DNA of 64,000 nucleotides from Bemisia tabaci (taxonomy: Eukaryota > Arthropoda > Insecta > Hemiptera > Aleyrodidae), in the NCBI RefSeq assembly GCF_918797505.1, contig NC_092794.1:71275345-71339344 (forward strand), in the 5' to 3' direction. Below are positions 1-10,640 of the stretch, piece after piece. Each line of letters opens with the position of its first letter. The stretch's first letter is position 1. Both the position numbers and the translations under genes were made by a program. The notes under the pieces were generated by a model. That model saw only the letters and a list, made by a program, of their open reading frames with translations, did not search any database and was not told where the DNA came from.

Positions 1-164
1 GACCCGTAATGTAATAGGGATGCTTGTCTCATTCAGCCAGGGATTCACTCGGTCTAAGAGATTATTAAATGCATGTTCCATTGCCGGTGGTTTGCAAGAA
101 GATGGCACGCACATGGCAGTTTTTAGAACTATATTTGAGCCGAACATATCCTCTGCTGTCGATC
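1..164 (-). CDS. NRF-6-like membrane protein, third visible exon (partial, runs off window)
   Basis: Read on the minus strand, this stretch encodes a block ending a family-typical motif, MCVPSSCKPPAMEHAF, followed by NNLLDRVNPWLNETSI, and stays open to base 1. The C-V-P-S-S-C core is the conserved extracellular cysteine motif of the nose-resistant-to-fluoxetine N-terminal domain, which precedes the multipass acyltransferase-3-like membrane region of these proteins. It follows on the same strand from exons at 1098-1270 and 5155-5488, in the order expected for the family. The best-looking acceptor (TTTTACAG) would start the exon at 164, but that leaves the reading frame out of phase with the preceding exon. 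An in-phase AG lies 14 bases further in (start at 150). The transmembrane part must lie outside the window. NRF-6 of C. elegans is known to act in lipid or drug transport; the function in this organism is inferred only. Confidence 0.72.
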
Positions 165-1097
165 CTGTAAAACCCTTTTTTCCAATGAAAAATTAAATGT
201 CAATATTTTACCATAAGGACCTAATAATGGATATAAAAAACAGTTAAACTTAGTAAGGAAAAAAAAAGAAGGTTGTCTGAAATGTTCTGTCAAATTTTAC
301 TGTTATCACAAAAAACTAATAATATCATTGTAAAACACATGGAGTGTGTTTATGTATTCTTTGTACCAAACACAACATTTTGGAGACATCAATTTAGTTT
401 GATGTATTTTTAGCACATATTCTCTCGCCAGAATCTCTTCGTCATCCTTTCAAATTGTAAGGAAGAGCCATAATGAAAAAAAAAAAAGAAAGAAAGAAAA
501 AAAAGAAACAATCAAATTATCTCAGCTCAAAGCAAGCTAATTTAAGAACTTCAAAAATCGGTGAGAAAAGAGGAAGTAGCCCTCAGGAGTAAATGCAATT
601 CATTTTTTGAGTCTTTGGGTCGATTGAATTTCAATCTAAAAATCCAAACCAACAATGCAAGGATTGCAAGGACAAAGCTGAAAAAATAATAATGAAAACG
701 AGCTCGAGAAGTTCAGACCATGGTTAGCCATGCCTGGAAAACTGGCGTCCACTCCCATGCAAAAGTAGGTGTCAAATCTATATTGTCAGAAGGAAATTGA
801 ATTAAACTATCCCTCATTTCGCACTGCAGGCGTTATGCATTCATCGTTACTCCAATGATTTCATATTATACTTAGAGTAAAATCAGTACCATTTAGTTCT
901 GGTATAGTAAGCCGTGATACTAGATAATGGTGGCAGTAATTGTGCATAGGTAGTTTTTGGGACTTCTTTTTTTTTTTTATTATTATTATTTATTTAAGCG
1001 CCATTCACTATGAATGGATTAACAATACAAATGTAGGTAGGTGAGTATAGGTGCGAGGTTTAGAAGCTGTAATTAGTATTGGTTTGAATGAACTCAC
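165..1097 (-). other. Intron 2 of the NRF-6-like gene
   Basis: This interval separates the exon ending in a GTGAGT donor at 1098/1097 from the exon entering at about 164 or 150. It is AT-rich and holds a purine-rich simple tract (GAAA-type) near 475-508. I see no further NRF exon in it. An open stretch on the minus strand near 560-700 codes for a short hydrophobic helix, but its phase does not fit. Confidence 0.6.
475..508. repeat. A-rich GAAA-type simple repeat
   Basis: A run of A interrupted by G at four-base spacing, inside intron 2 of the NRF-like gene. Similar short tracts occur at about 4077-4100 and 6478-6496. Confidence 0.8.
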
Positions 1098-1270
1098 AAA
1101 AATTATTTCAGGAGGAACTTCTATAACTAAGGACACGAGACAGTATTGGCCATGAAATGGTGTTGATTCATTCATTTCGCTTGAAGTGGATACGCATTGG
1201 TCATAATCTCCCAAGTTGATAATGTTGCCATTTAGTAATCCTGTCGGAATTTTTCCACTTGAATCCAAAA
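1098..1270 (-). CDS. NRF-6-like membrane protein, second exon
   Basis: The minus strand between a polypyrimidine-preceded acceptor (ACTGTTACAG) and a strong donor (GTGAGT) encodes the most diagnostic NRF-domain block: LDSSGKIPTGLLNGN, then LGDYDQC, then a glycine-rich turn ending GQYCLVSL. In the family this part reads approximately as alanine-leucine-lysine, two residues, aspartate, serine or alanine, SGK-P-G-L, GN, G-YD-C, and later YC. The exon starts with two bases that complete the codon split with the exon at 5155-5488 (phase 1) and ends on a codon boundary. It is 173 bp long. The two cysteines shown pair with others in the extracellular domain in family members. Membership in the family is well supported; the exact role (lipid handling, yolk or xenobiotic transport) is known only for relatives. 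Confidence 0.85.
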
Positions 1271-2324
1271 CTGTAACAGTTAAAAATACCTAAAATAATT
1301 TATTTCTAATGTTTGACAATATCAAGATGCCATGCAATAGAAAAGTTATAAGTGGGGTTAAGATAATCCCAAGAAACTCCAAGTGTTTTCTCTGTTAAGA
1401 TGACATTATTCAAGCATTCGAGCTTCTTAACTCAGTCTCGTCAATTCTTATTCATGACAAGTTTCTTTCTTATTTCTTACTTTTTACATTTTTTGTCCCA
1501 TTTAATTGATGTTGGAGAAAAAAATATTTTTCAGAAATTATTGTTAGCTTTCTGTATTTTATACCCAGAAAATTCAAAGGAACTTTGATAGTGAGAAGAA
1601 AACGTCTAATCTATAGCTAGACAAAATGCGGCAATAGATTTTTCTCACTTGTAAAGCTTTTTGCACTTCAGCTTCGGGTGATTATTTTCTAACTGATATC
1701 TGGCTTTGAGCCAAGCGTTACGATAAATGAGACTATCCACCCTTAGATAAGGACCCTTAGAGCCTAAAACTTTAAATCACCACTGCATAGAGGACTTTGT
1801 TCTCCGTACAACTGCACAGAACAGCAAACGCCACAGCAAAATGGATACAAATCAACGTGCTCCTAGGTCGAGAAATTGCCTACTCGTAAAACTTGAAGGC
1901 ATTTAGTCTAACGCGGTGACAGTATGCTTGTGTTTTAAAGTATCGATTCTGAAGTAGAATGATTTCGTCGAAAGCGCAAATTTTATCGTGCTTGATGAAT
2001 CAAAGGGTTGTTGAAGAGCTGTCAAATCGCAGAAATTGACGTAGTTTCCTGGGAAACAGCAGTACTTACCACTTACGCGTACTTTGTCCTCAAACAAGGA
2101 GCTTATCACGATCATGAAACGCACTTTGGCCTCAACTGGTGAAACAGGACGGCGAAAAATGGGTGGAGTGAACGGTATAAAATTGGTATTGGTAAACGGT
2201 ATGAAAAATTGAGTAGTCTGGTAAAGCCGTAGTAGTGCGTACTTTGACTCGCGCATGGTTTTGTTTTTCTTGTGACCGGGCGATTCAAAGTTCCCGTAAC
2301 CAATGAACAATAAAAACGTTAATA

Positions 2325-2445
2325 TCTTATCAAGAAGTTGATTTTCGTAGTTTTCGTTGCGCGAATCGTGTTCTACGTGAATTTCTGGTGAAGAATCATG
2401 TATCAGAGTGCTTGAATCCGTACCTTGTTTAATGATCCATTCATT
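2325..2445 (+). repeat. Fragment of an interspersed element, same family as the arms at 56583-56702 and 57242-57366
   Basis: The segment with TTCGTTGCGCGAATCGTGTT, a GTGAAGAATCATGTATCAGA stretch and CGTACCTTGT recurs with mismatches at 57242-57366 and, inverted, at 56583-56702. A short piece of the same family ending in GGACCACTAGACA occurs near 60838. Confidence 0.6.
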
Positions 2446-2594
2446 CTAAAAAAGCGAACATACAGAACTTTCATAACTTTTCTGAGTGAAAATATTTTAT
2501 CGGGAAAGATGAGGCAACGTTGAAGTGCTCTGACGGCGTCGAAAACCAGCATGGGCCTTTTAAAAGCCCGATCGTTCGATGCCGCGATTATCTT

Positions 2595-2790
2595 AACGCG
2601 AGTCTGAATAATCGCGCCAAACATGGCGCGGTTGGCGTCAAACGCATATTAGCGCCTGCAAGACTGCAGGCATACTTCATGCATTGCCCCAAATAGCGCG
2701 GTCGGTTTAGACGCACGTTAGCGCCTACAAGACCGCATGAATACTTCTCGCATTGCACCAAACGCAACGCGAGAGTTATTTGCGATAACT
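2595..2790 (+). repeat. GC-rich tandem units containing GCGCCTACAAGAC
   Basis: Two units start GCGCCTGCAAGAC at 2652 and GCGCCTACAAGAC at 2721. Each continues with a conserved CATACTTC or AATACTTC, then a CGCATTG or TGCATTG core. Related pairs or triplets occur at 20811-21075 and 41064-41240 with unit spacing of 69-88 bases. Confidence 0.7.
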
Positions 2791-3375
2791 ATTCGACTAT
2801 GGGGTGTTGGCCCACGGCCGCTGGCTGGATTGAAGGCGCATCACACTGAGAAGATGACTCGACACTCGACCAGTCTCCCTTCCCTGGTTTTGCGCGACGC
2901 TAAAATCGCCGCAAAACTAGGTCCACGCGTATCTTGTGACGATCCCTGCCCGGTTTTTCCCCCACTTAAAGGGTGAATATGTATCTTAATTGCAACGATT
3001 TAGAAACTCGCACGAAGTTTAAACGATGCAGCGATTCTGAAACTTGAATGGCAGAAAATTAATTTTGGTTTAATAAAAAGAAAACAGAACGAACGAAAAT
3101 ATCGCGTTGAAATTTGTTGTGATTTTTATTTTAAACCATGCTGGAAATTTCGAAACTTCTAAAAAACTGTGAGTAGCTTTTTTTTTATAAAAAAAAGTTT
3201 AAAATTGATAGCGACAAAGTGACAGTGCAACTGAACAAAACTTTGAGATCTGATAGCGGTGAACAGCAAAAAAAAAAAAAAAAAAAAGAAGCAAATTCCG
3301 CTCCTAAAGTACTGTGCTACAAAATCGGACGATGTCTTCTCGCCCTCGACCCAGTTGCGATGTTTTCCGTTGGCG

Positions 3376-3616
3376 CACAGTAGATAGAGTTCAGAAGAGA
3401 GGTTGGACATGAAAGTTTTGACAAAAGCTGCTTTATAGATGTTTATTTCGTGAACTTTTAAAGTTTAAGGGATGTATTTCAAAGTAAATTTTACGAGAAA
3501 ATCAATGGGACCTTTTTTAAGACCTCCCTATTTTGAAATAATGGAGTAAAAAGCTGTTGGAGCTTAAAAAGCTTCCAAACTTAGTCCGACTCCTCCCACT
3601 GACTCAATCCACTGTG
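3376..3616. mobile_element. Transib-like MITE, 241 bp
   Basis: The left end reads CACAGTAGATAGAGTTCAG and the right end, reverse complemented, reads CACAGTGGATTGAGTCAGTG. The inverted repeats continue into a GGTTGGACAT / GGAGTCGGACT region. Flanking five-mers are TGGCG and CGGCG, close to a 5-bp duplication of the CGNCG type. Interior sequence resembles the element at 55139-55371. Transib and RAG-type elements are known for CAC(A/T)(A/G)TG termini and 5-bp target-site duplications. No coding capacity is visible. Confidence 0.7.
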
Positions 3617-4173
3617 CGGCGTCAGGCGCCGCGAAAAGACAATACTATAAGGTTCCGTAACTGCAGTGTCGTTCGGAAAAATTCAGGAAAATTCACGGGA
3701 ACTAGAGGTGATTTCTACTTCAAACAACACAATATTTCAAAATTACTGAACGAGCTCATTTCTAGTTCCAAATGCGTATTTTAAAAAGCGCAGTCTTCAA
3801 CCACACGACGGGTGTTCATCGTGTTCAAGCACTGTGCAGCGTACTTCGTCTTTTTATTTGACTCCCACTTTTCCTAACATACCCCCGTGCATTGTGTTCA
3901 TGTGGCCCAAACTTAGCGTTTCTTGTGAAGCTCGAAGCATTTCCTCCTTATTCTCATCGGCTCTTCAGTGCAATGTAGCTGCCGCCCCTGCGTTATGTAC
4001 CACACTTTGCACCCTTTGAAGGAAAAGTTTACAAGTGTGTATTGTTTGAATGATAAAAGTAGCAGTAAACATTGAAAAAAAAGAAAAAAAGAAAGAAAGA
4101 TCGTAATCGCACTTTTTTCTAAAAAAATAGCTACTTCAATGGCTCCAGAGATACTTAGGTAGGTTTACGGTTG

Positions 4174-4493
4174 GTACACAAGGAAAAAAAAACTGCGTGC
4201 ATGGAACCCGAAGTTGAGGTCAAATGGATCTCCGAAGTTTTCTGATCACGCATCCGAAAACTTGAGGTAGAGCTGCCGAAGTTCGGGTCAGACATCTGAA
4301 GCACTTTGGTATGCACCGGAGTACTTCAGATGTGTGATCCGAACCCCTCGGTATCTATCGAAGTACTTAGATGTCTGGCCCGAACTTCGGCAGCTCGTAC
4401 CTCAACTTTTTAGATCCGTGATCCGAAAACTTCAGAGATCTATTTGACCTCAACTTCGGGTCCCACGCACGAAGTTTTTTTCTCCGTATGTAC
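4174..4493. mobile_element. Foldback element, 320 bp
   Basis: Two arms of roughly 150 bases are near-perfect reverse complements. They share GTACA at the rim, an A-rich tract, GCGTG, and the ACCCGAAGTTGAGGTCAAAT core on the left with its complement on the right. The centre repeats a CATCTGAAG / CTTCAGATG motif. It looks like a non-autonomous foldback transposon. The flanking GTAC could be a target duplication or part of the arm. Confidence 0.65.
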
Positions 4494-5059
4494 ATTTCTT
4501 ACTGAGCACCAAATCTTGTGGGAACGCCAAGGATGGACCTTTTCTACTTTTGCCCTTGAGTTATCCCACCTATAATAGTTACCCGACCTATGTCAGCAAT
4601 TCTTTCGTTCACGATAACTATCGTTAGATTTACGTTAGCTTCTTCAAATTTTGCAATTTTGTCCATTTTGGTCTGATGAAGAACTGTATAAATTTTCGGT
4701 TAAATCGCATTTCCCGTTTACTTATAAACGGTAATTAACGTAAGTGCCCTACTTACGCTGTTTTCCACGAAACTGTTTTTATGAAAGTTCCATTCCTTGG
4801 TTTCCTTAGTAACCTTTGTTTGCTGCCAGCTGATGTTTTATTTCAACTTATTTTTTTCTTTTTTTTTTCATTTTTTTTTCTTTCTTTTTTTAATAAATCA
4901 TTGCTAGGCTAGTTCTAATTTTTTTGCCAGCATTATTTCTACCTCCCCCATCACCCGCAGCTCATTTTTCTAGCTCCATCACCCTCTCCCCTCAACTCAT
5001 TTTTTATCGATTTTATCATTTTTTTATGGCATGTCTTGCTCCCCTACCACCATTTTTTC

Positions 5060-5120
5060 GGGGTTATAGATATATTAGCCGCCTCTAGACCCGTGACTCC
5101 AGTCACGGGCATTTCGCTAG
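5060..5120 (+). mobile_element. Helitron 3' terminus
   Basis: A perfect hairpin (CCCGTGACTC, CAGTCACGGG) is followed ten bases later by CTAG at 5117-5120 and then T. This is the known Helitron 3' signature: a short hairpin, then CTRR, with insertion before T. The 5' TC end could not be placed. The end lies 34 bp from the splice donor of the NRF-like gene. Confidence 0.65.
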
Positions 5121-5154
5121 TCAATGAATATTTATGAGAGTAATGAAAACTTAC

Positions 5155-5488
5155 ATTTCATGGCCCACAATCTCTTCCTCATGAGACCGTCGATGATGTC
5201 GTCCAAGTTGTCAATGCAGACAGCATTATCATCGGATAGGACGATGGATGGATCTTTGCCGTTGGGGGGCGCCATCCGCAAGTATTCTTTGAAGCTGGTC
5301 ATGGTGTCGAAGTGAAGGAGCTCTCTCCTCAAATGCGTCACAGTGTCCATCAGCAACATACTTCTGCTCTGCAGTGATAATTTCGGTGGGTTACTCGGTG
5401 CCGTTGCGGAGTGCTGATTTTCCCCAGCGATGCTCAGAATCATCGCAGCAAATGTCACGGAGAACAGTCGCACAGAACACCATTCCAT
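5155..5488 (-). CDS. NRF-6-like membrane protein, first exon with signal peptide
   Basis: The minus-strand frame opens with ATG at 5488 and codes for 111 codons plus one base before a GTAAGTTTTC donor. Residues 1-21 (MEWCSVRLFSVTFAAMILSI, then A) form a convincing signal peptide, consistent with the extracellular N-terminus of this family. The end of the exon, with C-IDNLDD and LWAMK, matches the family pattern of a conserved cysteine followed some 15 residues later by W-A-(L/M/I)-K, which joins directly to LDSSGK of the next exon. The joined frame is uninterrupted. The ATG is chosen because a signal peptide follows at once and no upstream in-frame extension is evident. The family is known as animal multipass membrane proteins related to acyltransferase-3; here only the luminal domain is seen. 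Confidence 0.78.
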
Positions 5489-8400
5489 CGCAGCGTAGTA
5501 AAGTTTGGGAATCAGGAATTTTGAGTATTTTCGGAGAAATCTATTCGCCGCACATCAAAAAGCACTAGTGTTGTTACACTATGGAACGTTATCACATTCG
5601 TGACCACGGCCGAAATTTAAAACAATCATTATCCATGACCGCAAGAGCAAATTGCCATTGACATAAGCGCGCCTTCAAGAAATTAGGGCGATAACCCGCA
5701 ATGACGTATCCGACAACTTACAATAATAGGTGACCCGACAATAATGCCAAGACACTGAGAAATTGACGTATGCATCGTACGAAAAAGTTCCTTCTCAGGC
5801 ACACTTCACTTCATTGAAATGTTCAGCTGAAACCAAATGAAAATTTTCAAGTTTCAATTAAATGATTGGACCGCGTCAAGTAGAAAGGAACTAAGCCGCA
5901 TGAGCCATGCTTAATTTAATTGAGCAACTTAATTTTTTACATCAAACGATTTTGCGGATTATTTTGCAAATTGCAGTGAATTTTTCGCGTAGTACAAAGA
6001 AAACTCCTAAAAATTTTCAAAGGAATCCGCACAAATACGTTCTCTTGTAAAAAATTGAAGTGTCTAGTTACTTAAATTTGGTAATAGCTGATGTGGTTAA
6101 ATGCGGTCCAATTGGATCGCGTTATGCAGAAAAGAACCAAGTCCTTAATCCAAAAATCGCTTGCCAGCAGTGGCGTGGCTTGATAAAAAGTAAAGGGATC
6201 GTATTGTCGAGTTTTTGGAACTTCCGTATATTCTATAGTCGTATATTCTTTCCAAAAACCCCTCCCCATTTTCTAATATCAGCACAATTTGATTGCATTC
6301 TCCAAAAAGAAACCGCAAAATCATTCCAATGTCGCTAAGATTGTGCATTTCTTTTTACCTTCCAAATATTAACTGATCGTCTACACAAGTTTTATCTTTA
6401 CTCCCGATAAACTATGAATTCAATATTCAAAATTAATGATTTAAAGGTATAAGGACTAAATATTTATGTATTCTAAAAAGAAAGAAAGAAAAAAAAACTG
6501 TCACGTGAAGCTGCAAAATTATTCGTAGAACTTCACGAGTAAATTTCCATACGGCGACTAAATTTTGCAATCAGGAACTACGATTTCTGGCTTATTAGTA
6601 AAAACATCCATGTTGTAGGGAAAGCTAATGGTGCATACGCTGTTTTCAACTGAGCCAGAAATTGTAGTTCCTCGTTGCCAAATGTAGTCCATATGTAGTG
6701 CCATTCGTGCCTAAGAGGTATCTTCGTAGTATAAACGAATAATTCACTGCGCTCTGTCATTTTGGATCCTCGCAGATCAGCCCGCCGCGGGTGAAGCGGT
6801 GAGTGCCGGGAGAGCCAAAGCGCCTTCAATTCCATGCGTAGGCAACATGGACATCCGTGAGGCTCGAATAGTTGCATGCATCCAGGGGTTTTAATGAAAT
6901 CTTGCGATACTAACTAAGGGTGCGTAAGGAGTTGACGTCTAAGTGCGAAATTTTCTAAGAACATACAATTTTCGAAGCCGGCCTTTATTCATTCGTATAA
7001 AATCCTAGTCAGGGCTTTAACAAAAATTATGTATATGGATTTCCTTTAGTTTTTCTTCATTGAGGATTTGCGCTTTTGGGGTGAGTCTCGACACTCACCC
7101 TTGCAATTGGGTTATGCATTTCTCACTTTCAGAGTTTGCACATTTAGGTACCGTCCATCTTATGACCCAATTGAACTTCATATCCGAAGAAAAAGTGAAC
7201 TTCAGAGCTCATTTTTCCCCACGTGGTATTCCCGGAGACAAGTTCTAAGAGAAATCACTATTTCGATTTTTTTAAAAATTTGACTCATCTCTTTCCTCTG
7301 TGCAATCTTCTAAATTATTAGGACTTGGAAAGTAATTACATTAACATTATCTGTTGAAAGAAGATGGGGGAAGCAGTGCTTCCCTTGCTTACATGGCCGC
7401 CACACCACTGCTTGCCGGTCTTCAAAATGGTCAATTTTTTCTGATTATTGTAGTGGAATGGGTAATTTATAATAGGACTTCTCATGAAAAATCTCTCGAG
7501 ACGAAAAAACCTTCCAAAATCGTAGGAACTCATGTCCTCCTATTTTTGGAATTATCTGAGTCCTAGGAAAATCAGGTATCCAGACTCCCTTTCCCCTTCC
7601 CAAATAGCCTGACTGTTCCGATTTTGTAAAGTATCAGAAAATAAACGGAGTGTCAGTGAGATGAGCTTAATTGCATTGTAGCGTCGCAAAGTTTCACTTC
7701 ACGATATATTTCTTCTAAACCGACTAAATTTTCTTCGTGTAATGACAAAAATTCCTTGGAAGCTCCCACAGATAGCATGCTCTTCTCAATGATATTTAAA
7801 GAAATAAGGTGCCCCGTGAAACTTTGCAGTGCTGAATGCAATTATTAAGCTTTTCTGACTTGGTATATTTGTTCGCACTGCTCACTCATTTTAAGATTAG
7901 TAACTTTAATATCCCTTTTTCTGGGCATAGCTCTTTCTAAAATCAAGATGTTTGCTATCAAATCGATAAAAAAAAATATTCTCTTCTCCGCGGAAGTAAA
8001 TTGTTTCCATCTGTCAATTTCCTACCTTGTAAAGCTTTGTACGTCTAATTAAACACCCTTACAGGATCGAGGGACGCTATCGTTTGTCACAGTAGCACTT
8101 GGGAGTTCGAAAAAGCACGACAATTAATCACTCAAAAAAGCATCCCTTTTATCGTCGAATCACATAGAGTTGAGGCAAGTGAATTATTATATTGCAACTT
8201 TTAAATCCGTTGTAATCACATAAAATAGCACCACAATTATATCGAGAACCTCCATAAAATTAGTCACGTATGAGTTTGATCATTCCGAACGAGTAACTTC
8301 ACTTCCTCAAGTGTCCACATCATCGTAATTCTTTTACTCCTCGTTCGAGAGTGGAGCAGCGTGGATTAGAGCATTTTATCAGCGCTTGATCCTCTTATAG

Positions 8401-8661
8401 ATAAAGAGACTTGGAGTTTAAGTAAATGAAAAAGGCAAGTGTTGAGAAGGCCGCAGCAGCGTTCTGTTTTAATGCTGTGCGCTTAAATTGGGTGATTAAA
8501 ACGGTGGCAACATGACACTTGTATCTTCGCTGGAGTTGAGGCGTGTCTTCATTCCGCCGGCTGTCAAGTAGCATCGTCCTACGTTGAGGCTGTGACGTTC
8601 CACTTCGGTAGACGTGACGCATCCTCGGCGAAGATGAGAAGGTGGAAATCGGCAGATACTT
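5489..8661. other. Intergenic stretch with degenerate repeats, no gene recognised
   Basis: AT-rich sequence upstream of the NRF-like gene. A degenerate repeat with GGATCGCGTTATGCAGAAA near 6112 and a facing end near 6295-6340 resembles sequence at 14285-14350. A small inverted repeat at about 6568-6690 has AGGAACTACGATTTCTGGCT on the left and its near complement on the right. Nothing codes convincingly. Confidence 0.5.
6568..6690. repeat. Inverted repeat, arms about 27 bp
   Basis: The left arm contains AGGAACTACGATTTCTGGCT; the right arm contains AGCCAGAAATTGTAGTTCCT. It belongs to a loosely repeated family also seen at 9086-9125. Confidence 0.6.
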
Positions 8662-9076
8662 CACTGAAAAAAAATTCTCGGCGTTTTTACCACGGTCCGT
8701 TGGTACCTTAACCATCTCACTTTTTTTTTTTACCAATTATCGGTAATTTTAAGACAGACTGGTAAGCTTACCTAAAAACCGGCATATTTACTGTTTTTTC
8801 CAGGTAAGAATACCACTTTTATTGGTAATCAATACCCGGTAACTCTGCCATTTTATCTCGGTAATTCTACCACAGTTGATAAAAAGTATTGGCGTTTTTA
8901 CCAAGGTCCAGTAAAATTACCGAGAAAGTTCAATAGTTTTACCGAGATTTCTCGGTAAAATGACCAATTCCATAAATGGTAATCTTACCAAGAAAAAACT
9001 GAGATCAAATAGAACCCTGAATTCTTGGTAATTTTACCCCTTCCTTAGTAAATACACCGATATTTTTTTTTCAGTG
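8662..9076. mobile_element. CACTG-ended MITE, copy 1 (415 bp)
   Basis: The ends are CACTGAAAAAAAA and its complement TTTTTTTTCAGTG. The interior is rich in GGTAA and TTACC motifs. The same sequence recurs, inverted, at 58210-58623. Flanking dinucleotides are TT and TT. The termini and 2-bp duplication suggest the CACTA-Mirage-Chapaev group, by inference. Confidence 0.7.
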
Positions 9077-9128
9077 TTGGATTACATTCTGCAATAAGGA
9101 ACCACTATCTCTGGCTCTCCCATAAAAG

Positions 9129-9190
9129 CAGGCCCGGACTTAGGGCGTGTGCAGGGCGTGCGGCGCACACGGGCGCCAGCCTTTGGGGGG
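9129..9190 (+). mobile_element. hAT-like element 5' end fragment
   Basis: CAGGCCCGGACTTAGGG resembles the terminus CAGGGCCGGATTTAGG of the complete hAT-like element at 40728-41616. It is followed by a small hairpin (GGGCGTGTGC region) and GGGCGCC motifs. A matching right end was not found. Confidence 0.4.
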
Positions 9191-9194
9191 CGCC

Positions 9195-9372
9195 ACGAAA
9201 GAAGAAGAGAGGGAAAAAAAGAGGGGAAAAGGAAAAGGAAAAAAAGGGAAGAAAGGACAAGGGGAAAAAAGGAAAAGGAGACAAGATTGGGCAGTGAAAG
9301 CAAGGAAGGAGGGGGGTAATGGAAGGAAAAAGGAGGCAAGAAAAGTGAAAAGAGAGTCCGCGAGAAAGGGGG
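9195..9372. repeat. Polypurine (GGAAA-rich) tract
   Basis: About 175 bases on the plus strand are almost only G and A. The long open frames on both strands here are low-complexity artefacts. Confidence 0.85.
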
Positions 9373-9539
9373 GGGGCATACAAACCATAGACAAAATATA
9401 AAGGGAATTGCTGTCTAAAGGTAAATTTTCAGGACAAAAACTCCACCTGGTCCATAAACGGTCAGGCGCCCCTTGACCCTAAATTTGCGGCTGTACAGAA
9501 ATACAAGAGTAGGCATGTAGTAAAGGGGGCGCCATAAAT

Positions 9540-10640
9540 CCATCGAACAGGAGCCGACATAGCATTTTAGGCCAATTCCGCCATCTTGGATTTGAGAATT
9601 TTCAAAAATCGACCAAAAATTCGAGTTTCCCGTCGAAAAGTACCCCTGATCCCGCGGTTCACAAAGCTCTAACGAACAGAAACGGAGGCCAGAACCGGGG
9701 CTCATTTTAGGCCACATCCAACATTTCGGAGTTGAGAATTTCAAAAAGTTGACTAAAAATTCGAGTTTTCCGTTGAAAAATACCGTGTAATACCGCGTTT
9801 CACAAGACTCGAACAAACAGAAACCGAGATAGCATTTTAGCCCACGTCCGCCATCTTGAATTTGAGAGCTTTTAAAAAATGGACTAAACATTCGAGTTTC
9901 CTGTTGAAAATTACCTCCTAACACCGAATTTCAGAAAAATCCATCGAACAGGGGCCGAGATAGCATTTTAAGCTATTTCGGATTTTCGAATTTTGAATTT
10001 TTTTAATTTTGACAGTTTTTGATTTAAAACGCGTGATCCCCAAAATCGAAGCTCAGATTCGGATTCCCCGTAAAAAATCGATGCGATTTCATGTATCATA
10101 CTCTGACACCAAATTTCAGGAGAATCCATCAAACAGGAGCCGAGATGGCATTTTAAGCCACTTCAGTTATTTCGGATTTTTGAAGTTGAAAAATTTTACT
10201 TAAAACGCGTGATACTCAAAATCAAAGTTCAGATTCGGATTCCTCGTAAAAAATCGATGCGATTTCATGTATCATACCCTGACACCGAATGTCAGGAAAA
10301 TCTATCGAACAGGAGCCGAGATGGCATTTTAAGCCACTTCAGTTATTTCGGATTTTTGAAGTTGAAAAATTTTACTTAAAACGCGTGATACCCAAAATCG
10401 AAATTCGGATTCCTCGTAAAAAATCGATGCGATTTCATGTATCATACCCTGACACCGAATTTCAGGAGAATCCATCGAACAGGGGCCGAGATGGCATTTT
10501 AAGCCACGTCAGTCATTTTAGATTTTCGAATTTGGAAAATTTGACTTAAAACGCGTGATACCCAAAATCGAAGTTCAGATTCGGATTCCTCGTTAAAAAT
10601 TGATACAATTTCATGTATCATACCCGAGCATAGCGTGAAG
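9540..10640 (+). repeat. Degenerate satellite-like array, forward orientation
   Basis: The phrase AAAACGCGTGAT recurs at about 10026, 10203, 10378 and 10547, that is, with spacing of about 169-177 bases. Each unit carries GATTCGGATTCC, then GCGATTTCATGTATCATAC (the last copy is altered), GGAGCCGAGATGGCATTTTA and a Phe/Lys-rich AT tail. Older, more diverged units with spacing nearer 130-140 bases (GCATTTTAG, CCGCCATCTTGGATTTGAG) extend back to about 9540. Open frames across it merely reflect the repeat. Confidence 0.75.

Larger units (their letters stand above)
1271..5154 (-). other. Intron 1 of the NRF-6-like gene, packed with repeats
   Basis: A 3.9-kb intron lies between the phase-1 donor (GTAAGTTTTC on the minus strand) and the acceptor at 1271. 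It contains an inverted-repeat fragment near 2325-2445, GC-rich tandem units at 2595-2790, a Transib-like MITE (3376-3616), a 320-bp foldback (4174-4493) and a Helitron 3' end (to 5120). Open frames inside it, such as 1903-2310, match nothing I know and are probably chance. Confidence 0.7.

Noticed and set aside
560..700. Minus-strand open stretch with FVLAILALLVWIF after an acceptor-like TTTTTTCAG, inside NRF intron 2.
   Set aside because: Its phase does not match the preceding exon, it would introduce a stop, and it sits before the cysteine motif where the family has no membrane helix.
1903..2310. 135-codon minus-strand frame.
   Set aside because: No recognisable motif; it overlaps repeat DNA and lies in the NRF-like gene's intron.
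9082..9401. Long frames on both strands, rich in Phe/Pro/Ser or Lys/Glu/Gly.
   Set aside because: They reflect the polypurine tract at 9195-9372.
9415..9924. 169-codon minus-strand frame.
   Set aside because: It spans diverged satellite-like units; the repeated phrases in the translation follow the DNA repeat.
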